Shown one piece after another: positions 18,863-27,185 of a stretch of 64,000 bases of DNA. The notes under the pieces are model-generated. The model was given only the letters and a program-made list of their open reading frames with translations, did not search any database and was not told the origin of the DNA. Position numbers and translations under genes: made by a program. Each line of letters begins with the position of its first letter. The first letter of the stretch is position 1. Source of the DNA: ZC4RG30 sp963812195 (GTDB taxonomy: Bacteria; Pseudomonadota; Gammaproteobacteria; Steroidobacterales; Steroidobacteraceae); NCBI GenBank assembly GCA_963812195.1, contig CAWEUI010000006.1, positions 1 through 64,000 of the forward strand. Direction: 5' to 3'.

Positions 18863-19132
18863 TCAGCCGATCAGGCCGGGAATGCTGTTGAACAGCTGCT
18901 GCGTGTAGCCGACGATCAGCTTGATCATCCACGGACCAGCCACTGCAATGGCCACGGCCATGGCCAGCAGCTTCGGGATGAAGGACAGCGTCATCTCGTT
19001 GATCTGTGTGGCGGCCTGGAACACGCCCACCACCAGACCGGTAACCAGCGCCACCAGCAGCAACGGTGCCGCGAGCAGCAGGGTGATCTCCAGCGCGCGC
19101 GAGCCGATGGTCATCACGGTTTCAGGTGTCAT
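18863..19132 (-). CDS. fliQ: flagellar export protein FliQ
   Basis: 89 residues with two long hydrophobic helices (EITLLLAAPLLLVALVTGLV and LLAMAVAIAVAGPWMIKLIV) joined by QAATQINEMTLSFIPK, the FliQ family pattern. It is an export-gate subunit arranged around FliP-FliR. Spacing to fliP and fliR is 12 and 29 bases. Confidence 0.95.
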   Translation of the reverse strand: MTPETVMTIGSRALEITLLLAAPLLLVALVTGLVVGVFQAATQINEMTLSFIPKLLAMAVAIAVAGPWMIKLIVGYTQQLFNSIPGLIG

Positions 19133-19144
19133 GCATCGTTCCTG

Positions 19145-19906
19145 TCAGCGGTAGAAGCTGGTGGCCAACGTGCCCATCACCAGCGACCAGCCGTCCACCA
19201 GCACGAACAGCATGATCTTGAATGGCAACGAAATGAGCACCGGGGAGAGCATCATCATGCCCATCGACATCAGCACGCTGGCCACGACGAGGTCGATGAT
19301 CACGAACGGAATGAAGATGAGAAAGCCGATCTGAAAGGCGGTCTTGAGCTCACTGGTGGCAAACGCCGGCACGAGTATCGAAAGCGGAACGTCCTCGGGC
19401 TTGTCGAATCCCTCGCCACCGGTAATGCGCACGAACGTGGCGATGTCGCTCTCGCGGGTCTGGCCCAGCATGAACTTCTTCAGCGGGCCGACGGCCTTGT
19501 CCAGCGCCTCCGTGGTCTGGATGGTGCCTGCCATGTAGGGCTGCACGGCATCGGTATTGATCTGCTGGATCACCGGAGCCATCACGAACAGCGTCAGAAA
19601 CAGCGCCAGACCGACCAGCACCTGGTTGGGCGGCGCCTGGCCCGCACCGATAGCCTGTCGCAGAATGCCCAGCACGATGACGATGCGCGTGAAGGCGGTC
19701 ATCATCAGCAGGATGGACGGCAGCAACGTGACCGCCGTCATCAGCAGCAGCAATTGCAGCGTGAGGGAATAGCTCTGTCCGCCACCTGCGCCCTGCACCA
19801 CCACTGCAGGAATACCCGGGGCGGCGGCAGCGGCCGCCGCATGGGCCGCCGCGGGCAGCAACAAGAGTGTCAGCGCCGCAAGAGCACTGGCGCGCAGTGG
19901 CTTCAC
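19145..19906 (-). CDS. fliP: flagellar export protein FliP
   Basis: 253 residues. A cleavable-looking signal (SALAALTLLLLPAAAHAAAA) precedes the four-helix core: LLLMTAVTLLPSILLMMTAF, GILRQAIGAGQAPPNQVLVG, FVMAPVIQQI, AFQIGFLIFIPFVIIDLVVA and SMGMMMLSPVLISLPFKIML, all typical. It is the central export pore subunit. The start overlaps the fliO stop by 4 bases. Confidence 0.97.
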   Translation of the reverse strand: MKPLRASALAALTLLLLPAAAHAAAAAAAPGIPAVVVQGAGGGQSYSLTLQLLLLMTAVTLLPSILLMMTAFTRIVIVLGILRQAIGAGQAPPNQVLVGLALFLTLFVMAPVIQQINTDAVQPYMAGTIQTTEALDKAVGPLKKFMLGQTRESDIATFVRITGGEGFDKPEDVPLSILVPAFATSELKTAFQIGFLIFIPFVIIDLVVASVLMSMGMMMLSPVLISLPFKIMLFVLVDGWSLVMGTLATSFYR

Positions 19907-20358
19907 TTGCCGATGCTCCGTCGCAACAGCGCTGCGAAGCTGGCCGCCTGCCTTCCCGTAACTGCCGGCGGCGTGGTGTCAGCTTCGGCGGACAGAGCCT
20001 TCAGCAAGGTGACCTGGCCACTGGCTACGCCCAGCAGCAGCCGCTCGCCGTCCACGCGCACGATGACCGCCTTTTCCTTGGCACCGAGCGATGCCTGGGC
20101 CAGCACTTCGATGCCGTTCGCACCGACACCGCTCGTACCGCGCAGGCGCCGCGCCACATAGGCAATGGCGAACACGGCTGCCAGTACCACCAGCAGGCCG
20201 ATGAGCATCTGGCCGATTCCGCCGGCCGTACCGGGCACCGGAGCACTGGCCACAGCGGGCGCGGCAAAGCGGTGCGTGGGCGCGGCTGGCTCGGCGGCAA
20301 ACAACGTGGGAGCCACGCCGATGCCGGCGAGCACCAGCCTGGTGAGCAGCGGCTTCAT
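19903..20358 (-). CDS. fliO: flagellar export assembly protein FliO
   Basis: 151 residues: an N-terminal signal-like helix, a low-complexity Ala/Pro stretch, one membrane helix (IGQMLIGLLVVLAAVFAIAY) and a basic cytoplasmic end (EVLAQASLGAKEKAVIVRVD, ERLLLGVASGQVTLLKAL). FliO helps FliP assemble. Family members diverge, so position between fliN and fliP supports the call. Confidence 0.9.
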   Translation of the reverse strand: MKPLLTRLVLAGIGVAPTLFAAEPAAPTHRFAAPAVASAPVPGTAGGIGQMLIGLLVVLAAVFAIAYVARRLRGTSGVGANGIEVLAQASLGAKEKAVIVRVDGERLLLGVASGQVTLLKALSAEADTTPPAVTGRQAASFAALLRRSIGK

Positions 20359-20368
20359 GGGCAGTGGG

Positions 20369-20704
20369 CTACTTGAGTTTGCGGATGCGTTCGGCCGGGC
20401 TGACCACGTCGGTGAGCCGGATGCCGAACTTCTCGTTGACGACTACTACCTGGCCGTGGGCGACCAGCGTGCCGTTGACGAACACGTCGAGCGGCTCGCC
20501 TGAAGCGCGCTCCAGTTCGACCACGGAACCCTGATTGAGCTGCAGCAGACTGCGAATCGGCAGGCGCGTGTGCCCCACTTCCAGCGACAGCGTGACGGGC
20601 ACGTCCAGGACGACATCCAGATTGACGTCCTTGCTCTGGCCTTCGTCCCTGGCCTGGGCCTCGGGCGTGGCTTCCGGTTCGACCGTGGCTTCTTCGTTCG
20701 ACAT
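20369..20704 (-). CDS. fliN: flagellar motor switch protein FliN (canonical-position copy)
   Basis: 111 residues: an acidic, low-complexity first 28 residues, then the SpoA/FliN domain (DVVLDVPVTLSLEVGHTRLP, GSVVELERASGEPLDVFVNG, VVVVNEKFGIRLTDVV). It lies between fliL and fliO, only 9 bases after fliL; the fliM normally found there is absent. A second fliN is at 1-184. The acidic tail may influence FliH binding. Confidence 0.95.
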   Translation of the reverse strand: MSNEEATVEPEATPEAQARDEGQSKDVNLDVVLDVPVTLSLEVGHTRLPIRSLLQLNQGSVVELERASGEPLDVFVNGTLVAHGQVVVVNEKFGIRLTDVVSPAERIRKLK

Positions 20705-20713
20705 GGTAGGGTC

Positions 20714-21208
20714 CTACTGCATTACGAAGCTGGTGAAGTAGACGGCCTCGAGTTCCTCGGGCTTGCCGCCTTCCTGGGTGATGATCTTGCGCACCGCGTC
20801 GAGCGCCGCGGCTCGCAGTGCTTCCTTTTCTTCCTGGGTCGCGACGTCCTCGGGGCGCTTGTTGCCGAACAGCAGCAGCAGATCGTTGCGGATGATGGGC
20901 GTGTTGCGCTTCAGGAACTCCACCATCTCCGGACTGCGGGTCATCAGCTGGACCGCGATCTGCAGAAAGCGCGAAGAAGAACCCGGCTCGAAGTTCACGA
21001 CGAAGGGCGGATCCATGGCCACGAATTGCGCAGGCAGCTTCGGGGCTGCCTCCTCCTTCTTGGCGGTTTCGGCCTTGTCGTCCTTGCCCTTGTGCAGGAA
21101 GCCGAAATACGCCGCCGCGCCACCACCGGCCAGCACGACGACGGAAATGATGATGATCAGCAGGCCCTTTCTGGACTTGCGCGGAGCGGCAGTGCTTTCC
21201 TCGGACAT
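20714..21208 (-). CDS. fliL: flagellar basal-body associated protein FliL
   Basis: 164 residues: a short basic cytoplasmic start, one membrane helix (GLLIIIISVVVLAGGGAAAY), a Lys/Glu/Ala linker, then a periplasmic domain (DPPFVVNFEPGSSSRFLQIA, ILRNDLL-type segment TPIIRNDLLLLF, AVYFTSFVMQ). FliL surrounds and supports the stators. It is the first gene of the operon behind the sigma-54 promoter at 21257. Confidence 0.94.
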   Translation of the reverse strand: MSEESTAAPRKSRKGLLIIIISVVVLAGGGAAAYFGFLHKGKDDKAETAKKEEAAPKLPAQFVAMDPPFVVNFEPGSSSRFLQIAVQLMTRSPEMVEFLKRNTPIIRNDLLLLFGNKRPEDVATQEEKEALRAAALDAVRKIITQEGGKPEELEAVYFTSFVMQ

Positions 21209-21256
21209 CGAAACTCTCGGGCCTCGCGGCGTTGACTCTTGACGCCCAGGGAGGAA

Positions 21257-21272
21257 AGCAAGGCCTGTGCCA
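21257..21272 (-). promoter_or_regulatory. sigma-54 promoter for the fliL-to-motD operon
   Basis: The minus strand reads TGGCACAGGCCTTGCT, matching TGGCAC-N5-TTGCT with GG and GC separated by 10. Expected start is near 21246, about 38 bases before fliL. It heads a long run of closely spaced genes from fliL to motD. One of the NtrC-type activators at 27186-29416 should be needed. Confidence 0.9.
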
Positions 21273-21327
21273 TAACTCCTGATTAGAGCCTAATTATCTG
21301 AATTCACGGGGATTTTCACCGAACTGA

Positions 21328-21349
21328 AGTGTGTGACACAGCACACACT
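21328..21349. repeat. perfect inverted repeat between fliK and the fliL promoter
   Basis: Arms AGTGTGTG and CACACACT flank a 6-base spacer. It begins 9 bases past the fliK stop and lies about 55 bases upstream of the fliL -24 element. It could be an activator site for that promoter or a hairpin ending fliK mRNA. No T-run follows. Confidence 0.6.
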
Positions 21350-21358
21350 CGTCGGAAT

Positions 21359-22627
21359 TCAGGCGTACGTGTCGACCAGTCCGAGCGCGACCCGGCGCAC
21401 GCTCGCGCGCGCTGCCGGGTCCAGGCCATCCACGGCATTGGCCGCCTGCGCGGCGGCAACCGGTGCCGGCGCACCTTCCCGTGCGCCCTGGCGCGGCGCC
21501 TGGTGCGAGACGCCGGCCTGGCCCAGCATGAGCCCGGCACTGCCCAGCAGTTCGCGCAGCCGCGGCATCGCATCGGCCAGCGCGGCGCGCGTGTCCGCGT
21601 GCTGTGCGCCAAACCACACATTGGCGGTGTTCTGGTTCACGCTGACATGCACTTGCAGCGGTCCCAGGTGCTCGGGAGTGAGATTGAGCGAACCCTCGTG
21701 CTGGCCCGTGAGACTCATCAGCATCAGGCGGGAGCCGAGCTCGTCGGCCCAACGCGGCGTGCCCACCGCGGCATGCAGCGTGGGATCGGGTGTCGGCACC
21801 GCGGACTGTGCCTGATGGGCGGGCGCCGGCGTGGCCAGGTTCGCAGACGCGAGCGTGGCGTCGGCCGCCTGCGTGGTCGCATTGGCGGGCAGCGGCTTCT
21901 GATTGGTGGCTTGCGCAGGGTCCGCTTGCAGCATGGTCAGCGCCGGTGCCGCGGCGGCGATCTGCGCCGCATCGCCGCTGAGCGCGACTGAAGCCGCGGC
22001 AGCCCCCAGGGTCTGCCCGACGAGCTGCGCCTGCTTGAGGTCTGACTTCTCGATGCCCGCAGCTTGCGCTGTCTGCGCGGATGGCGTCGGCGACATCATC
22101 TGCAGCAGCTGCCGCAATCCCCCCGCGTACATGGCGTTCTGCGCACTCTGGGACACCGGTTTCGCATTGACGGCCATGTCCGCAGCGGCCGGTGCCTGGC
22201 TGGCGCCCGGATCCTGCGTCGCCACGGACGCCGCCGGATCCGCATTGCGCAGATTGGCCAGCAGGTTCTTGCCCGCGGCGGCAGTTGCAGCGGCGTTGCC
22301 CGCCGCCTGTGCATCAGGGTCGACGACTGCGCCAGAGTGCTTGCTCGCCGCCTGCGTGGCAGCCGCCGCAGTGGCCGTGGGCAGCACAGTCTGCAGCATC
22401 GCGGCCAGCACCGCCGCCATGTCCGGCGGTGCGTCTTTGGAGTCCGGGTCGCCGGCATGCGGCTTCGCCTTCGCCACATCTGCAGCCCAGGTCGAACCCG
22501 AAGACTGCGTGGCGCCCATTGCCGCCAGGAAACCGGCTGCATCCCCGGTGTGTGCGTCGCCCTGCCCGGCTGCCGCCGCGCCCTGTTGTGCAACGCCGGT
22601 GAGCATCGCTGTCGCCGATCCCATCAT
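21359..22627 (-). CDS. fliK: flagellar hook-length control protein FliK
   Basis: 422 residues. A long Ala/Gln/Thr-rich, low-complexity region of about 270 residues precedes a folded C-terminal domain: LNLTPEHLGPLQVHVSVNQ, WFGAQHADTRAALADAMPRL and LLGSAGLMLGQAGVS, matching the FliK C-terminal (Flg_hook) domain. FliK measures hook length and triggers FlhB to change substrate. The start overlaps the fliJ stop. Last gene of the fliE operon. Confidence 0.92.
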   Translation of the reverse strand: MMGSATAMLTGVAQQGAAAAGQGDAHTGDAAGFLAAMGATQSSGSTWAADVAKAKPHAGDPDSKDAPPDMAAVLAAMLQTVLPTATAAAATQAASKHSGAVVDPDAQAAGNAAATAAAGKNLLANLRNADPAASVATQDPGASQAPAAADMAVNAKPVSQSAQNAMYAGGLRQLLQMMSPTPSAQTAQAAGIEKSDLKQAQLVGQTLGAAAASVALSGDAAQIAAAAPALTMLQADPAQATNQKPLPANATTQAADATLASANLATPAPAHQAQSAVPTPDPTLHAAVGTPRWADELGSRLMLMSLTGQHEGSLNLTPEHLGPLQVHVSVNQNTANVWFGAQHADTRAALADAMPRLRELLGSAGLMLGQAGVSHQAPRQGAREGAPAPVAAAQAANAVDGLDPAARASVRRVALGLVDTYA

Positions 22628-23082
22628 CGTGCCTCCGCAGGCCCGTCGGTGCGCAAAGCCACGCGCTGGGCCCGTTCATCTGATTCTTTCTGTTCGCGCC
22701 GTTCGCCGTCGCGTGCTTCGACGCCGCGCCAGCGATCCACCACTGATGCGACCGCCTTCACCTCGCGCGCGGCACCCTGCCAGTTGCTGCGCCGGCTCTG
22801 CACTGTTTCGCGCGCCTGGGTCACGACCTTTTCCTGTTGACTCAAGGCCTGCTCGAGTCTTGCCAGGAAGGCCTGGAAATCGCGCAAGGCGGTGACACTG
22901 GTACCGTCTTCGGCCCGCTTGCGGTACGCCTGCAGATAGTCGCCGTGATAGCTGCTCAATTCGGCCAGCTTCGCCTCTGCCTCGGTGAGCCGCCGCTGGG
23001 CCTCGCCGAGCTCACGCGCGCGTGCCTGCTCGCTATGGCCCAGCACCCGCTGTACCGGCGCAAGTCGTTCCGAGCGCGTCAC
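22624..23082 (-). CDS. fliJ: flagellar export protein FliJ
   Basis: 152 residues, almost entirely charged coiled coil (EAQRRLTEAEAKLAELSSYH, ALSQQEKVVTQARETVQSRR), with the typical YLQAYRKRAEDG-like centre. FliJ is the central stalk of the FliI ATPase and an escort for chaperones. It overlaps fliI by 4 bases. Sequence conservation is weak in this family, so position matters. Confidence 0.88.
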   Translation of the reverse strand: MTRSERLAPVQRVLGHSEQARARELGEAQRRLTEAEAKLAELSSYHGDYLQAYRKRAEDGTSVTALRDFQAFLARLEQALSQQEKVVTQARETVQSRRSNWQGAAREVKAVASVVDRWRGVEARDGERREQKESDERAQRVALRTDGPAEAR

Positions 23083-24428
23083 TGGGCCACTCCGATCAGC
23101 TGCTCGAGCTGCGACACGCTCTCGGCAAAGCCCACGCGCTGTCCCAGGTCCTGGCGCAGGAACTCCTCGATGGCCGGATGTGCCGCTATGGCGGCGTCGA
23201 TGCGCGGATCACTACCGGCGCGGTAGGCGCCGATGGCCACCAGATCGCGGTTGTGTTCGTATGTCGACAACAGGCGCTTCAGTTCCCGCGCCTGCAGCAT
23301 CTGCCCGGGCGGCACGATGTCGTGCATGGCCCGGCTGATCGATGCCTCGACGTCGATGGCCGGATAGTGGCCGGCCTCGGCGATGCGGCGCGACAGCACG
23401 ATATGGCCATCGAGAATGGCGCGCGCGGCATCGGCGATCGGGTCCTGTTGATCGTCGCCTTCGGTAAGCACCGTGTAGAACGCGGTGATCGAGCCCTGCT
23501 GCGCACCTGCGTTGCCGGCGCGCTCCACCAGCTGCGGCAGGCGGGCGAACACCGAAGGCGGATAACCCTTGGTGGCCGGTGCCTCGCCGATGGCCAGCCC
23601 GATCTCGCGCTGCGCCTGCGCGAAGCGCGTCAGCGAGTCCATGATCAGCAGCACGTTGCGCCCCTGATCGCGGAAGTACTCGGCGATGGCCGTGGCAGTC
23701 CAGGCGCCGTGCAGGCGCAGCAGCGGCGGGCTGTCGGCCGGCGCCGCCACCACGACCGAACGCGCGCGGCCCTCATCGCCCAGGATCTTCTCGATGAATT
23801 CCTTCACTTCGCGGCCGCGCTCGCCGATCAGGCCCACGACGATCACGTCGGCCTCGGTGTAGCGGGCCATCATGCCCAGCAGCACGCTCTTGCCCACGCC
23901 ACTGCCGGCGAACAGACCGATGCGCTGACCGCGACCCACCGTCAGCAGGGCATTGATGGCCCGCACGCCGACGTCAAGCGTGCGCTCGATGGGTGCGCGA
24001 GCCAGCGGATTCAGACGGGTGCCGGTCAGGCGCACCCGCTCATCCAGATGCAGCGGTCCGCGGCCGTCCAGTGGCTCGCCGCCGCCGTCGATCACACGAC
24101 CGAGCAATTCCGGACCAACGCGCACCTGACCGGCACCATGGCGCGGAATCACGCGGGCACCGGGCCTGATGCCGTGCACGTCTCCGGTGGGCATCAGATA
24201 CAGTCGTTCCCCGGCGAAGCCCACGACCTCGGCTTCAATGGAGGGCCGACCCGCCGTCAGGATTTCACAGCGATCGCCAACCGCGGCCTGGCAACCCAGC
24301 GCCTCCAGGGTCAGCCCGACCATGCGCGTGAGATGACCTTCCACCGGCGGAGGTGGCACGTTCTGCGCCGCGCGCAACGAACGTTCCAGCTGCTCGCGCC
24401 AGGGCAATGACTGATGCGCCACGCTCAC
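23079..24428 (-). CDS. fliI: flagellum-specific ATPase FliI
   Basis: 449 residues, F1-beta-like. Walker A is in GLFAGSGVGKSVLLGMMARY, followed by VVGLIGERGREVKEFIEK, Walker B in NVLLIMDSLTRFAQAQREIG, and GYPPSVFARLPQLVERAGN. It powers or assists export with FliH and FliJ. Both ends overlap neighbouring genes by 4 bases. Intact. Confidence 0.98.
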   Translation of the reverse strand: MSVAHQSLPWREQLERSLRAAQNVPPPPVEGHLTRMVGLTLEALGCQAAVGDRCEILTAGRPSIEAEVVGFAGERLYLMPTGDVHGIRPGARVIPRHGAGQVRVGPELLGRVIDGGGEPLDGRGPLHLDERVRLTGTRLNPLARAPIERTLDVGVRAINALLTVGRGQRIGLFAGSGVGKSVLLGMMARYTEADVIVVGLIGERGREVKEFIEKILGDEGRARSVVVAAPADSPPLLRLHGAWTATAIAEYFRDQGRNVLLIMDSLTRFAQAQREIGLAIGEAPATKGYPPSVFARLPQLVERAGNAGAQQGSITAFYTVLTEGDDQQDPIADAARAILDGHIVLSRRIAEAGHYPAIDVEASISRAMHDIVPPGQMLQARELKRLLSTYEHNRDLVAIGAYRAGSDPRIDAAIAAHPAIEEFLRQDLGQRVGFAESVSQLEQLIGVAQ

Positions 24429-25129
24429 GGCGCCTGTCCTGTCTTCGGTGCCGCCGCGTCGGGCGCGACGTCTGCATCCGGACCGCGCGGCGCGGTGCGT
24501 TCGTCGCCGAGCAGCGCCGCCAGCGATTCCTTGAGCCGGGTCTCGATGCGCGCATCGATCTGTGCGTAGTCGGTGTAGACGCGGCAGTCACCACGCGCCA
24601 GCGCCGGATCATCAATGATGCTCCAGCCGGATTCCGGTCCGGATACCACGACTCTTTCGCGCACCACCGCTGCGTCTTCGGGATGCAGGGCCACACGCAC
24701 GCCATGCGTGCTGGCCGGCAAGAGCGCCACTGTCTCGCGCACGATGCCGATGATCTGGGTTGGATCGGCACGCAGTTCGCGCCGAATCAGGCCTCGCGCC
24801 ACCAGCATGGCCAGCTGCGCAATCTGCTGGTGAACCACGTCGTCGACCTGTGCCAGCGGGCGCGCCAGTGCACCGAGCGCTGCCTGCAGGGCCCGCGTGC
24901 GTTCATCCAGTTCCCTGCCCTTCTCCTCCAGCACCTTGTTGGCCGCGGCCAGCCCGGAAGAACGCCCGGCCGCCTCGGCCTGTGCCAGCACGCGACGCTG
25001 CTCTTCGCGCAACTGCTCGCCGGTCAGACGCCGGCCACCCGGCTGGGAGTCGAGACCGTCAATGACCGGCGCCTGCCAGGCAGGCGCCTCGGTCACGGAA
25101 AAACCCTGTACGTGTTCGCTAGGCATCAT
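24425..25129 (-). CDS. fliH: flagellar export ATPase regulator FliH
   Basis: 234 residues. The N-terminal part contains a Glu/Arg-rich helix (TGEQLREEQRRVLAQAEAAG), then a coiled region and a C-terminal FliI-binding domain (LVARGLIRRELRADPTQIIG, GVRVALHPEDAAVVRERV, VYTDYAQIDARIETRLKESL). FliH holds FliI and docks it to FliN at the C-ring. It follows fliF by 17 bases; the usual fliG between them is missing. Confidence 0.94.
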   Translation of the reverse strand: MMPSEHVQGFSVTEAPAWQAPVIDGLDSQPGGRRLTGEQLREEQRRVLAQAEAAGRSSGLAAANKVLEEKGRELDERTRALQAALGALARPLAQVDDVVHQQIAQLAMLVARGLIRRELRADPTQIIGIVRETVALLPASTHGVRVALHPEDAAVVRERVVVSGPESGWSIIDDPALARGDCRVYTDYAQIDARIETRLKESLAALLGDERTAPRGPDADVAPDAAAPKTGQAP

Positions 25130-25146
25130 CGCAACTACCCTGTGCC

Positions 25147-26790
25147 CTATTCATCCTTCTGGACCCAGTCCTTCACCACCTGCGCCACGCGGGCCGGGTC
25201 CTTGGCCACCAGAGAGCGTGCCTGGGCGATCTGCTGTTCGTAGGCGATGGCCGAACCCGAGCGGTTTGCCGCGGCAGGTGCCGGCGCGAACTCGCCCTGC
25301 GGAGCCGCTTCCTGCGGTCCCGCCGGCACCAGCAGTGGCCGCGATGCGCTCATCAGGTTGCGGATCAGCGGCTTGATCACCAGCAACAGCAGCAGCACCA
25401 CGATGATCAGGCCGGCCAGAATCTTGGCGACGTCCCGCAGCAACGGGTTCTGCCAGATGGGCGGCTTGTCGATCTCCGGCACGGCTACGTTCTCGGGCTG
25501 GAAGCTCTGGTTGACCACCGACACGCTGTCGCCACGCCTGGCATCGAAGCCCACCGCGTCGCGCACCAGTGTGGTGATGCGGTCGAGCTGTTCCTTGGTC
25601 AGCGGTGTTTCGGTCACCTTGCCGCTGGCATCCGTGGTGCGCAGGTTGTCGATGACCACTGCCACCGACAGGCGCGTGACGCGTCCCGCCGGCGTACGCG
25701 TGTAGGCCACCGTGCGGTCGATCTCGTAATTGCGGGTCTCCTGCTTGGAGCTGTTCTCCGGCTCGGCAGTGGTCGCAGTGCTCGCCTGAGCGCCGGCATT
25801 CTTCGCCGCGGCCGCCGGCTTGGCGCCGGGAGGCAGTGCCTTGCCACCGGCCGGCGGCTGGTTGCTCAGCGCGCCCGGCACACCCTGCGCTCCGGAGCCG
25901 TCGCGCGTGACCTCCTGGCTGGTCTGTTCGCTGCGCACGATCTGGCTGTTGGGCGCGTACTGCTCGCTGGCCTGCTCGGTGCTGGCGCTTTCGATCTGCG
26001 CCACCACCTGGGCACGCACGCGATCCGGACCCAGCAGCGGGGTCAGCAATGACACGATGCGCTGCGAGTATTCATCCTCGATGCGCCGGGCGATCTCCAG
26101 CTGCTGCTCACGCGCCGCGAAGTCGCCGTCCTTCTCGGGCGAGGACAACAGACGGCCCTGACTGTCCACCACGGTCACGTGATTGGCATCCAGTTCCGGA
26201 ATGCTCGATGCAACCAGATTGACGACCGCGTCCACCTGCTCGCGATCCAGCCGCTGGCCGCCGCGCAGCTGCAGGAATACCGAAGCACTCACCGGTTTGC
26301 GGTCGCGCACGAAGGCGGATTGCTGCGGCACCGCCAGGTGCACGCGCGCACCCGCCACGCTCCTGAGGCTGGCGATGGTGCGCGCCAGCTCGGTCTCCAG
26401 CGCATGCTGGTAGCGCGCGTTCTCCATGAACTGGCTGACGCCGAAGCCCGGGTCCTTCTCCATGATCGAGAAGCCGCTGCTGGCCGGCAGCCCCTTGGCA
26501 GCCAGGTTCATGCGCGCCTCGGTGACGCGCTCGGCCGGCACCAGCACCGCGCCGTTCTGGACCTTGTACGGAATGCCTGACTGGTCCAGCGACTGGGCCA
26601 GCTGCGCCGCATCGGCATCAGCCAGGTTGCCGAACAGCAGGCTGTAGGTCGGACCCTGCGACCACAGGGCGATCCCCACCCCGACCGCAACGGCTGCCGC
26701 CAGGCCTATCAGCAGCAGCAACGGCCGAAGACCCGCCGGGGACAGCCTGAACTGGGATGGGTTGGCAGCGACCGCCTGATTCTCACTCAT
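25147..26790 (-). CDS. fliF: flagellar MS-ring protein FliF
   Basis: 547 residues. N-terminal membrane helix (LRPLLLLIGLAAAVAVGVGI), ring-building domains (DQSGIPYKVQNGAVLVPAER, ALETELARTIASLRSVAGAR, LDREQVDAVVNLVASSIPEL), a long Gln/Pro/Ala region, a second membrane helix (ILAGLIIVVLLLLLVIKPLI) and a C-terminal FliG-binding tail ending VVKDWVQKDE. It forms the MS ring. Intact. Confidence 0.97.
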   Translation of the reverse strand: MSENQAVAANPSQFRLSPAGLRPLLLLIGLAAAVAVGVGIALWSQGPTYSLLFGNLADADAAQLAQSLDQSGIPYKVQNGAVLVPAERVTEARMNLAAKGLPASSGFSIMEKDPGFGVSQFMENARYQHALETELARTIASLRSVAGARVHLAVPQQSAFVRDRKPVSASVFLQLRGGQRLDREQVDAVVNLVASSIPELDANHVTVVDSQGRLLSSPEKDGDFAAREQQLEIARRIEDEYSQRIVSLLTPLLGPDRVRAQVVAQIESASTEQASEQYAPNSQIVRSEQTSQEVTRDGSGAQGVPGALSNQPPAGGKALPPGAKPAAAAKNAGAQASTATTAEPENSSKQETRNYEIDRTVAYTRTPAGRVTRLSVAVVIDNLRTTDASGKVTETPLTKEQLDRITTLVRDAVGFDARRGDSVSVVNQSFQPENVAVPEIDKPPIWQNPLLRDVAKILAGLIIVVLLLLLVIKPLIRNLMSASRPLLVPAGPQEAAPQGEFAPAPAAANRSGSAIAYEQQIAQARSLVAKDPARVAQVVKDWVQKDE

Positions 26791-26805
26791 TGCAGATGGC
26801 TCTCA

Positions 26806-27162
26806 TCAAATGGGCATGTTCATGATTTCCTGGTACGCATTGACCAGGCGGTTGCGCACCTCTACCGTGGCGCGGAAGGACACGTCGGCCTTCTGGGCCT
26901 GCAGCATCACCTGCGACAGCGAAAGGTTCTGATCGCCACGCTCGAAGCGCGCGGCATAGTCGGCCGCCTTGGCCTGGGTGGCGTTCACGGCGTCCAGGCC
27001 CTGCTTCAGCACGTTCGAGAAGGTGACGCGATCGGCGGCCGGTGCATTTGCCGCCGCGGCGTCCGGCGCGGCCGGCCTGGCCACACCCGACGTGCCCAGC
27101 TTGGTCTGCGCCTGCAGGGTGCGAATCTGCGCCAGCACGCTGTCTATGGTCATGTTGCTCAT
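26806..27162 (-). CDS. fliE: flagellar hook-basal body complex protein FliE
   Basis: 118 residues from the ATG at 27162 (GGAG about 10 bases upstream). The C-terminus SFRATVEVRNRLVNAYQEIM and LSLSQVMLQAQKADV are the family signature. FliE joins the MS ring to the rod. Because of the frameshift in the activator gene upstream, this reading frame is open back to 28185; I regard fliE as a separate gene, not a fusion. First gene of fliEFHIJK. Confidence 0.94.
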   Translation of the reverse strand: MSNMTIDSVLAQIRTLQAQTKLGTSGVARPAAPDAAAANAPAADRVTFSNVLKQGLDAVNATQAKAADYAARFERGDQNLSLSQVMLQAQKADVSFRATVEVRNRLVNAYQEIMNMPI

Positions 27163-27185
27163 CAGATTGTCTCCAGCCAGTGCCT

